Part shown: piece after piece, positions 41,227 to 48,871 of the stretch | How positions within the stretch are numbered: position 1 is the first letter of the stretch | How the letters are laid out: the number at the start of each line of letters is the position of its first letter | Assembly: GCA_024640405.1 (NCBI GenBank) | Contig: JAHEFB010000027.1 | Span: forward strand, 1-48,871 | Direction of reading: 5' to 3' | DNA length: 48,871 nucleotides | From: Alphaproteobacteria bacterium | Lineage (GTDB): Bacteria > Pseudomonadota > Alphaproteobacteria > Rhizobiales > Aestuariivirgaceae | The notes under the pieces: generated by a model | What the model saw: only the letters and a program-made list of their open reading frames with translations | Database searches by the model: none | Told to the model about the DNA's origin: nothing | Translations under genes and position numbers: made by a program

Positions 41227-41736
41227 ATGTTCAAGACCAAATCTGTACAGGACCTGGCGCTCAATGCTTTCTTGATTGCATTGGCAACCATAGTCGCAGC
41301 ATGGACATTTGAAATCATCGGCGGGTATCGGCCGTGCGCGCTGTGCCTGCAGCAACGCTGGGCATATTATTTTTCGCTGCCGGTCCTGGGGCTGATCTGG
41401 CTTCGCATGATCACGGTCAAGGCCGACATCGACGTGGTTCGCTGGGGCCTGATCGCCGTAACGATTGCCATGGTGATCAATGCCGGCATGGGGTTTTACC
41501 ACTCCGGTGTCGAATGGGGCTGGTTTGAGGGCCCCGATGCATGTTCAACCGGCGCCGGCCTGTCCGGCGGCCTGCCGGACCTCAGCAAGGCAAAGGTGAT
41601 CAATTGTTCAGAGGCCCAGTGGCGGTTTCTCGGCTTGTCGTTCGCTGGATGGAATGTGGTCGTGTCCGCGTTGATAGCCGGCATAGCGGCCCTGGGCGCC
41701 AAACGAACCTACGGATCCAGTTCGGTATCCCAGTAA
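41227..41736 (+). CDS. dsbB: disulfide bond formation protein DsbB
   Basis: Quinone-linked inner-membrane oxidase of DsbA. 169 residues with four membrane helices. The first redox pair is CALC (Cys37/Cys40), just before a conserved glutamine and arginine. The second pair is Cys106 and Cys127 in the periplasmic loop. ATG follows a GGGGAA. The last 28 bases overlap the convergent HNH gene. Confidence 0.92.
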   Translation: MFKTKSVQDLALNAFLIALATIVAAWTFEIIGGYRPCALCLQQRWAYYFSLPVLGLIWLRMITVKADIDVVRWGLIAVTIAMVINAGMGFYHSGVEWGWFEGPDACSTGAGLSGGLPDLSKAKVINCSEAQWRFLGLSFAGWNVVVSALIAGIAALGAKRTYGSSSVSQ

Positions 41737-42269
41737 AGATAATCCTGCCAGCTTTCATGCAGGTAATTCGGCGGAAAGTGCCGGCCATTGGCATGTAACT
41801 GGTGCACCGTCGGCTTGATCGGGTGCATCGTGGGATGCATGCCGCAATCCTTCGCCATCTTGTTGGCCTTGCGCAGATTGCAGGGACTGCAGGCGGCAAC
41901 AACGTTGTCCCAGGTTGTCTGGCCGCCTTTCGAACGCGGAACCAGATGATCGAATGTCAGATCCTCGCCACGACCGCAGTACTGGCACATGAACTTGTCG
42001 CGCAGGAACACGTTGAAACGGGTGAAGGCCGGATACCGCGCCGGTTTCACATAGGTCTTCAGGGAGACGACCGAAGGCAACCGCACTTCAAAACTGGGCG
42101 AGCGCACCACCGTCTCGTACTCTGAAACGATATGGACCCGCTCCAGAAACACTGCCTTGACCACATCCTGCCAACCCCACAGCGACAGCGGGTAGTAACT
42201 CAGCGGTCGGTAGTCGGCATTCAGTACAAGAGCCGGGCAACTGTCCGGCGCAACATTCGGATGCAGCAC
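41709..42269 (-). CDS. HNH endonuclease
   Basis: 186 residues. The C-terminal HNH domain has zinc cysteines CQYC (95/98) and CSPC (127/130) around FDHLVPRSKGGQTTWDNVV (His108, Asn122). The N-terminal half (LNADYRPLSYYPLSLWGWQDVVKAV) is typical of a widespread chromosomal HNH family of unknown biological role. The gene is not linked to a methylase or phage genes. Confidence 0.88.
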   Translation of the reverse strand: MLHPNVAPDSCPALVLNADYRPLSYYPLSLWGWQDVVKAVFLERVHIVSEYETVVRSPSFEVRLPSVVSLKTYVKPARYPAFTRFNVFLRDKFMCQYCGRGEDLTFDHLVPRSKGGQTTWDNVVAACSPCNLRKANKMAKDCGMHPTMHPIKPTVHQLHANGRHFPPNYLHESWQDYLYWDTELDP

Positions 42270-42399
42270 GTCCTGTCCTTCCAGGGTTGGTTACAGTGAA
42301 TGCGAGCGACGATTCGTATCTACTATATCTTGTGCGACGGGCGTGTGAAGGGTGCAAATTAACCTCGTGCTGGAACATAACGCTGAACACACAGGTCGC

Positions 42400-43050
42400 T
42401 CAGATGCCCACATCCCGCTTGCGATTGCTGGCGTATAACCCCCACAAATAACATGCCGCTACGGCACGCCACGGCCGCCACCGCTCGGCATGTACGGACA
42501 TGTCGGCAATCGACGGTACATCTTCAAGTTGTTCAAACAGTTGCAGGCCAACCCGAACGGCAAGATCTCCGGCTGGCCAGGCGTCGCTGCGGCCAAGGCA
42601 GGTAACCAGGTAAATGTCGGCGGTCCACTGCCCGATACCGTGAAGTTTCTTCAGTTCGGCTGCCGCCGCCACATCGTCAAGCTCAGCCAGAGAATTGAAA
42701 TCGAAACTACCTTCATGCTCGGCCCTGGCGGCATTGATGATGGCTGTTGCCTTGCTCCGCGTCAGGCCAAGACTGGCAAGGTCGGATACCCGCATTGCAC
42801 TAATGCAGGCAACATCAAACGGTGATAAAGCCGGCTCAACCCTTGCCCATATGGAACTGGCAGCCTTGGTGGATATCAACTGACCCACCACAATGTGGGC
42901 GAGGCCAGCCAGGCCTCCATCACGTCTGCGCAACCGCGGCAAGCCGTTTTGCGCATGCAGTTCCCGAAACCGGGAATCAAGCTCAAACAGGGCTTCCGCA
43001 CCGGCTGCAAGATCACCTATCGTGTTGATGGTGGTTGTGATTTCTGTCAT
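42400..43050 (-). CDS. alkA: DNA-3-methyladenine glycosylase II (AlkA/HhH-GPD type)
   Basis: Excises alkylated bases. 216 residues with helix-hairpin-helix LHGIGQWTADIYLV at 136-149 and the catalytic Asp162 in WPAGDLAVRVG. It lacks the AlkA N-terminal beta domain, so it is the short bacterial form. It is divergent from gluQ across 62 bases. Confidence 0.9.
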   Translation of the reverse strand: MTEITTTINTIGDLAAGAEALFELDSRFRELHAQNGLPRLRRRDGGLAGLAHIVVGQLISTKAASSIWARVEPALSPFDVACISAMRVSDLASLGLTRSKATAIINAARAEHEGSFDFNSLAELDDVAAAAELKKLHGIGQWTADIYLVTCLGRSDAWPAGDLAVRVGLQLFEQLEDVPSIADMSVHAERWRPWRAVAACYLWGLYASNRKRDVGI

Positions 43051-43112
43051 GCGTTCCAGTATAGGTCACAACCGGTATCTGGCCAGATGATTTGGCATGA
43101 AAGGTGTAAAGG

Positions 43113-43961
43113 ATGGCAGGTCGCATATTCCGCTTTGCACCAAGCCCGAACGGCAGGTTGCACCTGGGGCATGCCTATTCGGCCCTGTTCACGGCACAAC
43201 AGGCAAAAATCCATGACGGCAAATGCCTGTTGCGCATTGAGGATATTGACCGCGCACGATGCAGGCCGGAATTTGCCGAACAGGCCCTGGCTGACCTGCA
43301 ATGGCTCGGGCTCGACTGGCCGCAACCGGTCCGTTACCAGTCCCGGCACCTGCACGAATATACAGTGGTGATCGATCGTCTCGAACGGTTGGGGCTGCTC
43401 TATCCCTGCTTTTGTACAAGGGCCAAACTGTCAAAGGTCCAGGGTAGCAGGGACCCCGACGGCACTCCTGTCTACCCGGGCTATTGCAGGTTGATGACGA
43501 AGGCGGATCGCAGCCGCCGCATGTCGGCAGCTGAACCTTATGCATTGCGTCTCGACATGGCAAAAGCCATCGTCGCCGCCGGTTCAGACCTGAGCTTCCA
43601 TGAAACAGGTTGCGGACCGGATGGTGAAACCGGTGCCATAGCCTGCACACCGCAAGACTGGGGTGACGTCGTTCTGGCCCGCAAGGACATTGCCACCAGC
43701 TATCATGTTGCAGTGGTGCATGATGATGCCGTCCAGGGCGTGACCCACATTACCCGCGGCATTGACCTGTTTCACGCCACCTCCATTCACCGTGTTCTGC
43801 AGTCCATCCTCGAATTTCCGGCGCCCGCCTACATTCATCACAAGCTGATATCAGATGACGCCGGGCGCAAGCTCTCCAAGAGCCGGGGGGACCGTTCACT
43901 TGCCGCCCTGCGTGATGAAGGGGTCACGCCGGACATGATCCGCGCGCAGTTGGGCTTCTAG
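43113..43961 (+). CDS. gluQ: glutamyl-Q tRNA(Asp) synthetase
   Basis: Glutamylates queuosine in tRNA(Asp). 282 residues: a glutamyl-tRNA synthetase catalytic core with HLGH at 17-20 (HIGH motif) and KLSKS near residue 250. It has no anticodon-binding domain. Zinc-type cysteines are in YPCFCTR and GYCR. The stop lies in the motif TTCTAGAGCG. Confidence 0.93.
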   Translation: MAGRIFRFAPSPNGRLHLGHAYSALFTAQQAKIHDGKCLLRIEDIDRARCRPEFAEQALADLQWLGLDWPQPVRYQSRHLHEYTVVIDRLERLGLLYPCFCTRAKLSKVQGSRDPDGTPVYPGYCRLMTKADRSRRMSAAEPYALRLDMAKAIVAAGSDLSFHETGCGPDGETGAIACTPQDWGDVVLARKDIATSYHVAVVHDDAVQGVTHITRGIDLFHATSIHRVLQSILEFPAPAYIHHKLISDDAGRKLSKSRGDRSLAALRDEGVTPDMIRAQLGF

Positions 43962-43973
43962 AGCGAGCTGAAC

Positions 43974-44918
43974 TCAGACCTGCGGAAGCAGGGCCAGCAC
44001 GATACTCAGCGTGACAATCGACAATGCCGTTCCGGCTGCCACGCTGGCGGATACGGCTGCTTCCGCCGCGGCCTGCCGTTCTGCAAAAATGTAGGCGTTG
44101 GCACCTGTCGGCAGCGCCGCAAACAACACCACGATGCCTGCCTGAACCATAGACAGATCAAAAACCTCGAACGCCAGCAGCGCTGCGACGGCCGGCATGA
44201 CAGCCAGTTTGAGAAACATCAGGACGGCCGCTGCAAGCCCGCTGCTCATCAGGCCAAACCGGGCCAGCGACAGGCCGAGTGCAAACAGCGCGGCCGGAAC
44301 TGCCGCCTGAGCCAGCATGGAGACGATATTGTCCGCCATGGAATGCAGGCCGAAACCGGCAAGGTTCCACGCTGTGCCTGCCAGCAGCGCCAGCACAATC
44401 GGATTGGTGAACAGGTCTTTGACAAGGGTGCGCAGCAAACTCGAAAGCTTCTGCTGCTTCCCGCTCCGCGACCCCCATTGCGCCAGCAGGGTAGCGGCAA
44501 ACCATTGCACCGGAAGATGGATGGAAATGATCAGCGCCATGGGCAGAACGGCAGCCGCCCCGAAATGCGCGACCCCCAGCGGCAGGCCCAGCATCACCGT
44601 GTTGCCGAATGCAGAACCAAGGGCTGCTGATGACCCGCCTGCCCCTTCAAGTCCCGTCACGACATGTGACGCGGCGATTGCCAGCACCCAGATGATCGCC
44701 ACCGTTGTGAAGAACGCGCCCCAAAGCCCCCACGGCGGGCTTGCCGGAATGCCCAGTGTGACCATCGCCTTGAACAGCATGGCAGGAATCGCAAACGTGA
44801 ATACGAATGTCGACAGCCCGCGCGCGGAGCCTGCAACGAAAAACCCGAACCGGCCGGCGCCGAAGCCGAGCACGATCAGCGCAAACACCGGCACCACGGT
44901 GGTAATCACGTTCTGCAA
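43974..44918 (-). CDS. AEC (auxin efflux carrier) family transporter
   Basis: 314 residues, about ten membrane helices. The N-terminal VITTVVPVFALIVLGFGAGR and the mid-protein LGSAFGNTVMLGLPLGVAHFG are AEC landmarks. Start TTG 44918 has CGGG/AGGA upstream and gives the usual length. The open frame continues far upstream but there lies antisense to a methyltransferase gene. The substrate is probably an organic acid; bacterial relatives carry malate or malonate. Confidence 0.85.
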   Translation of the reverse strand: MQNVITTVVPVFALIVLGFGAGRFGFFVAGSARGLSTFVFTFAIPAMLFKAMVTLGIPASPPWGLWGAFFTTVAIIWVLAIAASHVVTGLEGAGGSSAALGSAFGNTVMLGLPLGVAHFGAAAVLPMALIISIHLPVQWFAATLLAQWGSRSGKQQKLSSLLRTLVKDLFTNPIVLALLAGTAWNLAGFGLHSMADNIVSMLAQAAVPAALFALGLSLARFGLMSSGLAAAVLMFLKLAVMPAVAALLAFEVFDLSMVQAGIVVLFAALPTGANAYIFAERQAAAEAAVSASVAAGTALSIVTLSIVLALLPQV

Positions 44919-44984
44919 TTTGAGCCCGATCCTGAATTTGAGTCTGGATGTTGCCTGCCTTGCGAACTTGGATACACTGGCTTC

Positions 44985-45644
44985 ATGGCAAGCTCCAACA
45001 GAATACCGCCTGCAGTCGACGCCAAATCCGCTGAACTGCTGAAGCGGGCCTACGATCTGGCCGATGACCAGGAAGCCCGCAGGCTTTATCGCGATTGGGC
45101 GGAGACCTATGACAGGACCATGCTCGACGGATTGGGCTACCTGTCGCCCCGGCTGGTGAGCGAACTTCTTGCGTCCGCTGTTTCGGATCGTACAGTGCGG
45201 GTGCTTGATGTCGGGGCCGGAACAGGTCTTGCGGGGCAGGAACTGAACACACTTGGCTTCAGCAACATTGACGCCTTCGATTATTCTGCCGAGATGCTGG
45301 CAGTCGCCGCCCGGCGCAGCATCTATACCGGTCTGATCGAAGGCGACCTTACACAACCGCTCGAAATACCAGATCAGACATATGATGCGGCAGTTTGTTC
45401 CGGGACTTTCACTCATGGCCATGTTGGTCCTGCCTGCCTTGGGGAGGTGTTCCGCATTATCAGATCCGGCGGTCTGTTTGCCTTTTCCATCAATACCGGA
45501 GTGTGGATTGATGGCGGATTTGAGCGCGAACTGGGCCAGCTTGAAAAGAACGGGGCGATACGTCTGATTACCCGCAACCCCGGTGTCAACTACCAGACAT
45601 CGTCCAGCAAAGATTCCTGGCTCAATCTCTATGAACGACGATAG
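44985..45644 (+). CDS. SAM-dependent methyltransferase, first of a tandem pair
   Basis: 219 residues. RDWAETYDRTM precedes motif I VLDVGAGTGLAG (73-84). Motif II ends in DYSAEML, and the unusual post-motif CSGTFTHGHVGPACL lies at 138-152. It is similar along its length to the next gene, so the pair looks like a duplication. The substrate is unknown. Its last 14 bases overlap the next gene. Confidence 0.85.
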   Translation: MASSNRIPPAVDAKSAELLKRAYDLADDQEARRLYRDWAETYDRTMLDGLGYLSPRLVSELLASAVSDRTVRVLDVGAGTGLAGQELNTLGFSNIDAFDYSAEMLAVAARRSIYTGLIEGDLTQPLEIPDQTYDAAVCSGTFTHGHVGPACLGEVFRIIRSGGLFAFSINTGVWIDGGFERELGQLEKNGAIRLITRNPGVNYQTSSSKDSWLNLYERR

Positions 45645-46257
45645 CGACAAGGCCCGCCGCAAGGTGATGCAGGCGCGTGCCATTGCCGGTAGCAAGGAAG
45701 CACGCTCCTTCTATGCCGACTGGGCAGCTAGCTACGACCATGACGTGTATGCGACCCTGAAGGTTGTGGGCTCACACAGAATTGCCGATTTGCTGCAAAC
45801 CCATGTTCCGGACGTCAAATCCATCGAGGTGCTGGATGCCGGTTGCGGGACGGGCGCCGTTGCCGAACGGTTGAAGTTTCGCGGCTTTGAGCTGATTGAC
45901 GGCATCGACCTGTCTCCGGAAATGCTGCAGGTCGCAAGAGACAAACAGCTTTACCGCAGCCTGCAGGAAGCCAACCTGAACGAACAGTTCACCCTGCCGC
46001 ACAGTCCGTACCCGGCGATAGTCAGCGCCGGCACATTCACCACCGGGCATGTGGGAGCAAAAGGCTTTCAAAACCTGTTCTCGCATCTCCGGCAAGGCGG
46101 CCTGATGGCGTGTGCCATTGCCATACCGGTCTGGGAACGCGATCAGCTTGCAGCACTGGTCAGTACCCTGCCGGTGAATGTACTGGCCAATCGCGTGGAT
46201 GCAACAATACCGGGTGGCAAACCGGATACGCATTTTCTCGTCTTGCGCAAGAGCTAA
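45631..46257 (+). CDS. SAM-dependent methyltransferase, second of a tandem pair
   Basis: 208 residues from ATG 45631, inside the end of the first paralog; a start at 45583 would overlap more. It shares the blocks FYADWAASYDHDV, VLDAGCGTGAVAERL, DLSPEMLQVAR and AGTFTTGHVG (133-142) with its neighbour. A heterodimer or successive methylations are possible (inference). Confidence 0.85.
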   Translation: MNDDSDKARRKVMQARAIAGSKEARSFYADWAASYDHDVYATLKVVGSHRIADLLQTHVPDVKSIEVLDAGCGTGAVAERLKFRGFELIDGIDLSPEMLQVARDKQLYRSLQEANLNEQFTLPHSPYPAIVSAGTFTTGHVGAKGFQNLFSHLRQGGLMACAIAIPVWERDQLAALVSTLPVNVLANRVDATIPGGKPDTHFLVLRKS

Positions 46258-46368
46258 TGCGTGTCGCGGTCGATCTCGTGTTCCAACCAGGCCATTCCAC
46301 ACAAAGCCCGGCACGACAAGGTTTGGCTTGGAGCAAGGTGCGGTAATACTGAGAACACAAAACAATGT

Positions 46369-47548
46369 CTGACCCCGCCTGCTGACGGCCCCTTTACGGG
46401 GCAGTTCCCTGCGCCACAACGTAAAGCGCATAAGCCATCAGCAAGCCAGCACCTATCGGTCGGGTAAGCGTTTTCAAATACATAAATATCAGCAACACAA
46501 TTGCCACAACCAGCATTATTGGCCCGTCGAAGATAGCAAATCTGGCCGCGACAGGAACAGGTGCAATCGCGGCGGTAACGCCTAGAATGGCCAGAATGTT
46601 GAAAATGTTGCTGCCAACAATGTTTGCAAGGACAACTTCCGAATGTTGGCGCCAGGCTGCGACAAGTGCAGCCGCAAGTTCGGGCAGAGATGTACCTACA
46701 GCCACAATTGTTAGTCCAATTACAGCTTCCGACACGCCAAAGTCTCTGGCGATTCCTGTCGCACCTTCGACCATGAACCGGGCGCCGGCCACCAGCATGA
46801 TCAGGCCCACTACAACTTCAAATGCGGACCGCAGGCTGCCAAGATCAATCTGTTCCTCCGCAACCATTGCCTCTTCGACGAAAACTGAAGCTCGCCGCTT
46901 TTGTTCCAGTATAATCGTGATGGCAAGATAGGCACCCATCGCAACAAGCAACGCACATCCAGAAAGGCGATCGATCCGGCCAGAGTACAAAAACGGCAGT
47001 AAACCAGCTGAAATCGCCACCATAACAGCACATTCACGCCGTAGGAACCTGTTTGAGACTGCTATTGGCGTAATGAAAGCGGCGAAACCGACAATCAGAA
47101 GTATGTTGGCAATGTTGGAACCGACAATGTTGCCGATAGCGATGTCAGGTGACCCTGCAAGTGCTGCTTGTACAGACACAAGCAACTCGGGCGCAGAAGT
47201 GCCAAATCCCACAATCACCATCCCAACAACGAGCTTGGATATATTCAGGCGTTCCGCGATCGCCACGCTGCCGCGCACAAGGCCCTCGCCACCAAAAAAC
47301 AGCAAACCAAGACCTGCGGCAAGTAGAAACAAATTCCAAACCATGTGATACTCTGCTCCCAACCAGACAGCCGTGAAGGTCAAAAGCTTGCCTTGTGTCC
47401 TTGGTGTGATCAAACAGGTGAGGCCCGCCAGGCGGCATCTGTAACATCGCCGTGCCATTACGGTTATGCAAGGTTGTTTTAGGGTAATTTCATCAAAGAC
47501 TGCCAGCTGGCGCGAAGCGCCTGTTGAGATCTACTGTGGCGGGGTCAG
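46369..47548. repeat. 11-base inverted repeats bracketing the second antiporter gene
   Basis: CTGACCCCGCC at 46369-46379 and its exact reverse complement at 47538-47548 flank the antiporter gene and its upstream region. No target duplication or transposase is seen. They may mark an inserted segment or be the ends of a degraded repeat. Confidence 0.4.
46394..47344 (-). CDS. calcium/sodium antiporter (CaCA family), second copy
   Basis: 316 residues from ATG 47344, preceded by GGGAG; the longer frame to 47458 lacks support. Two alpha repeats: VGFGTSAPELLVSVQAA with GNIVGSNIANILLIVG, and VAVGTSLPELAAALVAA with ANIVGSNIFNILAILG. It is only moderately similar to the copy at 17944-18879, so not a recent duplicate. 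By eye its codons are more A/T-ended than neighbouring genes, and 11-base inverted repeats flank it. Confidence 0.9.
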   Translation of the reverse strand: MVWNLFLLAAGLGLLFFGGEGLVRGSVAIAERLNISKLVVGMVIVGFGTSAPELLVSVQAALAGSPDIAIGNIVGSNIANILLIVGFAAFITPIAVSNRFLRRECAVMVAISAGLLPFLYSGRIDRLSGCALLVAMGAYLAITIILEQKRRASVFVEEAMVAEEQIDLGSLRSAFEVVVGLIMLVAGARFMVEGATGIARDFGVSEAVIGLTIVAVGTSLPELAAALVAAWRQHSEVVLANIVGSNIFNILAILGVTAAIAPVPVAARFAIFDGPIMLVVAIVLLIFMYLKTLTRPIGAGLLMAYALYVVAQGTAP

Positions 47549-47719
47549 CTTAAAGTTTCGGAGCTCACGCTCCTGAACTTGCACGTATTGCTGGCTTTTT
47601 GGTCTGGCGGAATTCTCAATCTGCCTTCTTCCCGGCACCGCCAGAAAGCGTACAAGGACCGGGAAGGTGTAGAACTGCAAACAACGGAAGAACACCGTAA
47701 TGGAAGGAGCGCTACAACC
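47345..47719. other. intergenic region upstream of the ExoD-like gene
   Basis: Divergent promoter space between the antiporter and exoD-like genes. It contains the right copy of the 11-base inverted repeat (47538-47548) and a small GGAGC/GCTCC hairpin shortly after. No gene recognised; upstream in-frame codons of the ExoD-like frame read low-complexity sequence. Confidence 0.45.
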
Positions 47720-48352
47720 GTGAGCCCGAGTATTTCTCCGCCTCCCGCTGAGCGGACTTCAATCGTTTTGAGAAACTTGCTTGCCAAGTTACCCGAAGAC
47801 GACGTTTCCATCGGGTTCATCGTCCTGCAAATGCGGCGGCGATCATTCGGCGGGGTATTTCTTGTCCTGGCAGCGCTCGGGCTTTTGCCCGGTATCTCTT
47901 TTTTTGCAGGGCTTGCCATGCTCGTGCCGGCATTTCAGATGGCGCCTGGTTTTCGCGCGCCGCTGCTGCCGCGTTTCATTCGCCAGCGTCGAATCGGAGT
48001 AATGGCAGTTCGCGCAATGGGAAACAGGGCTATTCCCTGGATAGAGAAAGCCGAACGTTACATAAAGCCGAGATGGATACCTTTGACGCTGCCGCCGGTG
48101 CCGATGATTGTCGGCATCGTCACAATCGGCCTGGCTTTGATCGTCATGCTTCCGCTGCCGTTCAGCAATCTTCCTCCAGCGCTGGCATTACTTTGCTTCT
48201 CTCTGGGGCTTCTTGAACGAGACGTATTGATGATCGGTATCGATCTCGTTGTGGCGGCAACGGCGGCGGTTACGGGTGGTATCGTGGCGATGATTGCATC
48301 GGAAGCGCTGGTGCTGCTGGTCAAGCACCCTCCACACTGGCTACCGTGGTAG
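47720..48352 (+). CDS. ExoD-like exopolysaccharide synthesis membrane protein
   Basis: 210 residues from GTG 47720 (GGAAGGAG upstream), the usual ExoD length; the frame is open from 47579. About four or five membrane segments follow a cytosolic N-terminus. LPEDDVSIGFIVLQMRRRSFGGVFLVLAALGLLPGISF is the ExoD landmark, cut here for length in the middle of the family block. ExoD affects exopolysaccharide and alkaline tolerance in Sinorhizobium; the mechanism is unknown. Confidence 0.8.
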   Translation: MSPSISPPPAERTSIVLRNLLAKLPEDDVSIGFIVLQMRRRSFGGVFLVLAALGLLPGISFFAGLAMLVPAFQMAPGFRAPLLPRFIRQRRIGVMAVRAMGNRAIPWIEKAERYIKPRWIPLTLPPVPMIVGIVTIGLALIVMLPLPFSNLPPALALLCFSLGLLERDVLMIGIDLVVAATAAVTGGIVAMIASEALVLLVKHPPHWLPW

Positions 48353-48655
48353 TACAATCGGGAGGACCGATACTGCTTCGACTGTGATCCCGCCAGGACA
48401 ATCTGCCTCAGCAAGGAGACAAATATGGTTCGTCTGCCATGATTCGTTCATGTCGGCTGGTACACGATCGCATCAGATTCAATTTTGCAAATCGCCAAGA
48501 ACTGAACCTGAGGCTGAATCTGGCTGCAGGCCATCACCGTTTGCCAGACTGGCATAATATTGCTGTTGATATTGATAGGAAACATACGACAGCATCGCGT
48601 GCACTTGCATGGCCCACCATGTCAGGTCCAGGCGCCAAAGAACAAGAAACCTCAA
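48353..48655. other. intergenic region, nothing recognised
   Basis: No open frame with family resemblance, no clear terminator and no repeat of the families seen elsewhere in the window. Confidence 0.5.
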
Positions 48656-48871
48656 TCAATCCAGTTTCAGTTTGTACCCGATATGGCTGGCGACGAATCC
48701 CATCCGGTCATAGAACCGGTGCGCATCTTCGCGGGTCCTGTCGGTGGTCAGTTGTACCAGGCTGCATCCGCGCGACCGGCTTTCTGCAATGGCAAATTCA
48801 AACATCCGTTGCCCCAGTCCGCCGCTGCGATGCGAAGCGGCAACCCGAACCGCTTCAATCTGGCCGCGCCA
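48656..48871 (-). CDS. GNAT-family N-acetyltransferase, C-terminal part (partial)
   Basis: 71 residues from the window edge to TGA at 48656-48658. IEAVRVAASHRSGGLGQRMFEFA holds the acetyl-CoA loop (RxxGxG-like RSGGLGQ), then LTTDRTREDAHRFYDRMGF, the typical GNAT motif B. The N-terminus lies outside the window and the substrate is unknown. Confidence 0.85.
   Translation of the reverse strand, partial: WRGQIEAVRVAASHRSGGLGQRMFEFAIAESRSRGCSLVQLTTDRTREDAHRFYDRMGFVASHIGYKLKLD

Noticed and set aside
43050..43070. GTTC-N7-GGTC before the alkA-type gene as a LexA box
   Set aside because: One mismatch in a four-base half site; too frequent by chance.
44919..45695. 5' extension of the AEC transporter frame to a 573-residue protein
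   Set aside because: The added 259 residues are antisense to two clear methyltransferase genes and show no family or membrane pattern.
1..48871. CRISPR array, rRNA, prophage or toxin-antitoxin module
   Set aside because: No spaced direct repeats, no rRNA sequence and no phage or TA gene families were seen on either strand.

Overview
The window looks like chromosomal DNA of an alphaproteobacterium, most likely a Hyphomicrobiales (Rhizobiales) relative. The grounds are gene order and family content: hpt / zinc-ribbon / ftsE-ftsX / YdcF / plsC; phaA-phaB divergent from phaR; chorismate mutase-hisC-tyrC; YqaA-dsbB; and a class II (B12) ribonucleotide reductase. An SOS box of the alphaproteobacterial type GTTC-N7-GTTC and many RPE-like TAGAGC scraps point the same way. 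The genus cannot be fixed from sequence alone.

Layout. 1-105: tail of an IS630-type transposase. 106-710: no gene, but a strong orphan terminator and a perfect palindrome. 710-5721: purine salvage (hpt), a zinc-ribbon membrane protein, the FtsEX division ABC complex, a YdcF-like protein and a PlsC acyltransferase, with a mosaic repeat inserted between ftsX and ydcF. 6103-8547: TetR regulator with an ornate palindromic operator and an AidB-like acyl-CoA dehydrogenase, flanked by gene-poor DNA. 9086-13394: class II RNR (nrdJ), an unknown gene carrying a perfect SOS box, a ChaC cyclotransferase and a DUF2125 protein. 13424-17941: tyrosine/phenylalanine branch genes, a methyltransferase and glyoxalase II. 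17944-22168: Ca/Na antiporter, PHB genes phaB and phaA, the regulator phaR and a small unknown ORF.

22387-36986 is a one-carbon block. It holds formate-THF ligase (fhs), a peroxiredoxin, an 837-residue FAD/GcvT demethylating oxidoreductase, and a tightly overlapped minus-strand operon. That operon encodes a two-subunit NAD-type formate dehydrogenase (beta subunit is a NuoE-NuoF fusion), a MOSC protein, FdhD, MobA, MobB, MoeA and a HAD phosphatase. Together these could take N-methyl groups to methylene-THF and formate, and formate to CO2 plus NADH. 37037-39859: ArsC-like protein, a His-rich COG0523 metallochaperone and a D,D-carboxypeptidase. 40030-40116: tRNA-Leu(CAA). 40263-40629: second mosaic repeat, which reaches into the start of yqaA. 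40616-48871: YqaA, DsbB, HNH nuclease, AlkA-type glycosylase, GluQ, AEC transporter, two overlapping paralogous methyltransferases, a second Ca/Na antiporter, an ExoD-like protein and a partial GNAT.

The least explained material is non-coding. A family of TA-flanked structured mosaic repeats has the same three modules in different order in two copies, with compensatory base changes in the stems. There is also an SOS-controlled gene of unknown function, and a phaR control region with two PhaR-type boxes and a perfect FNR/FixK box.
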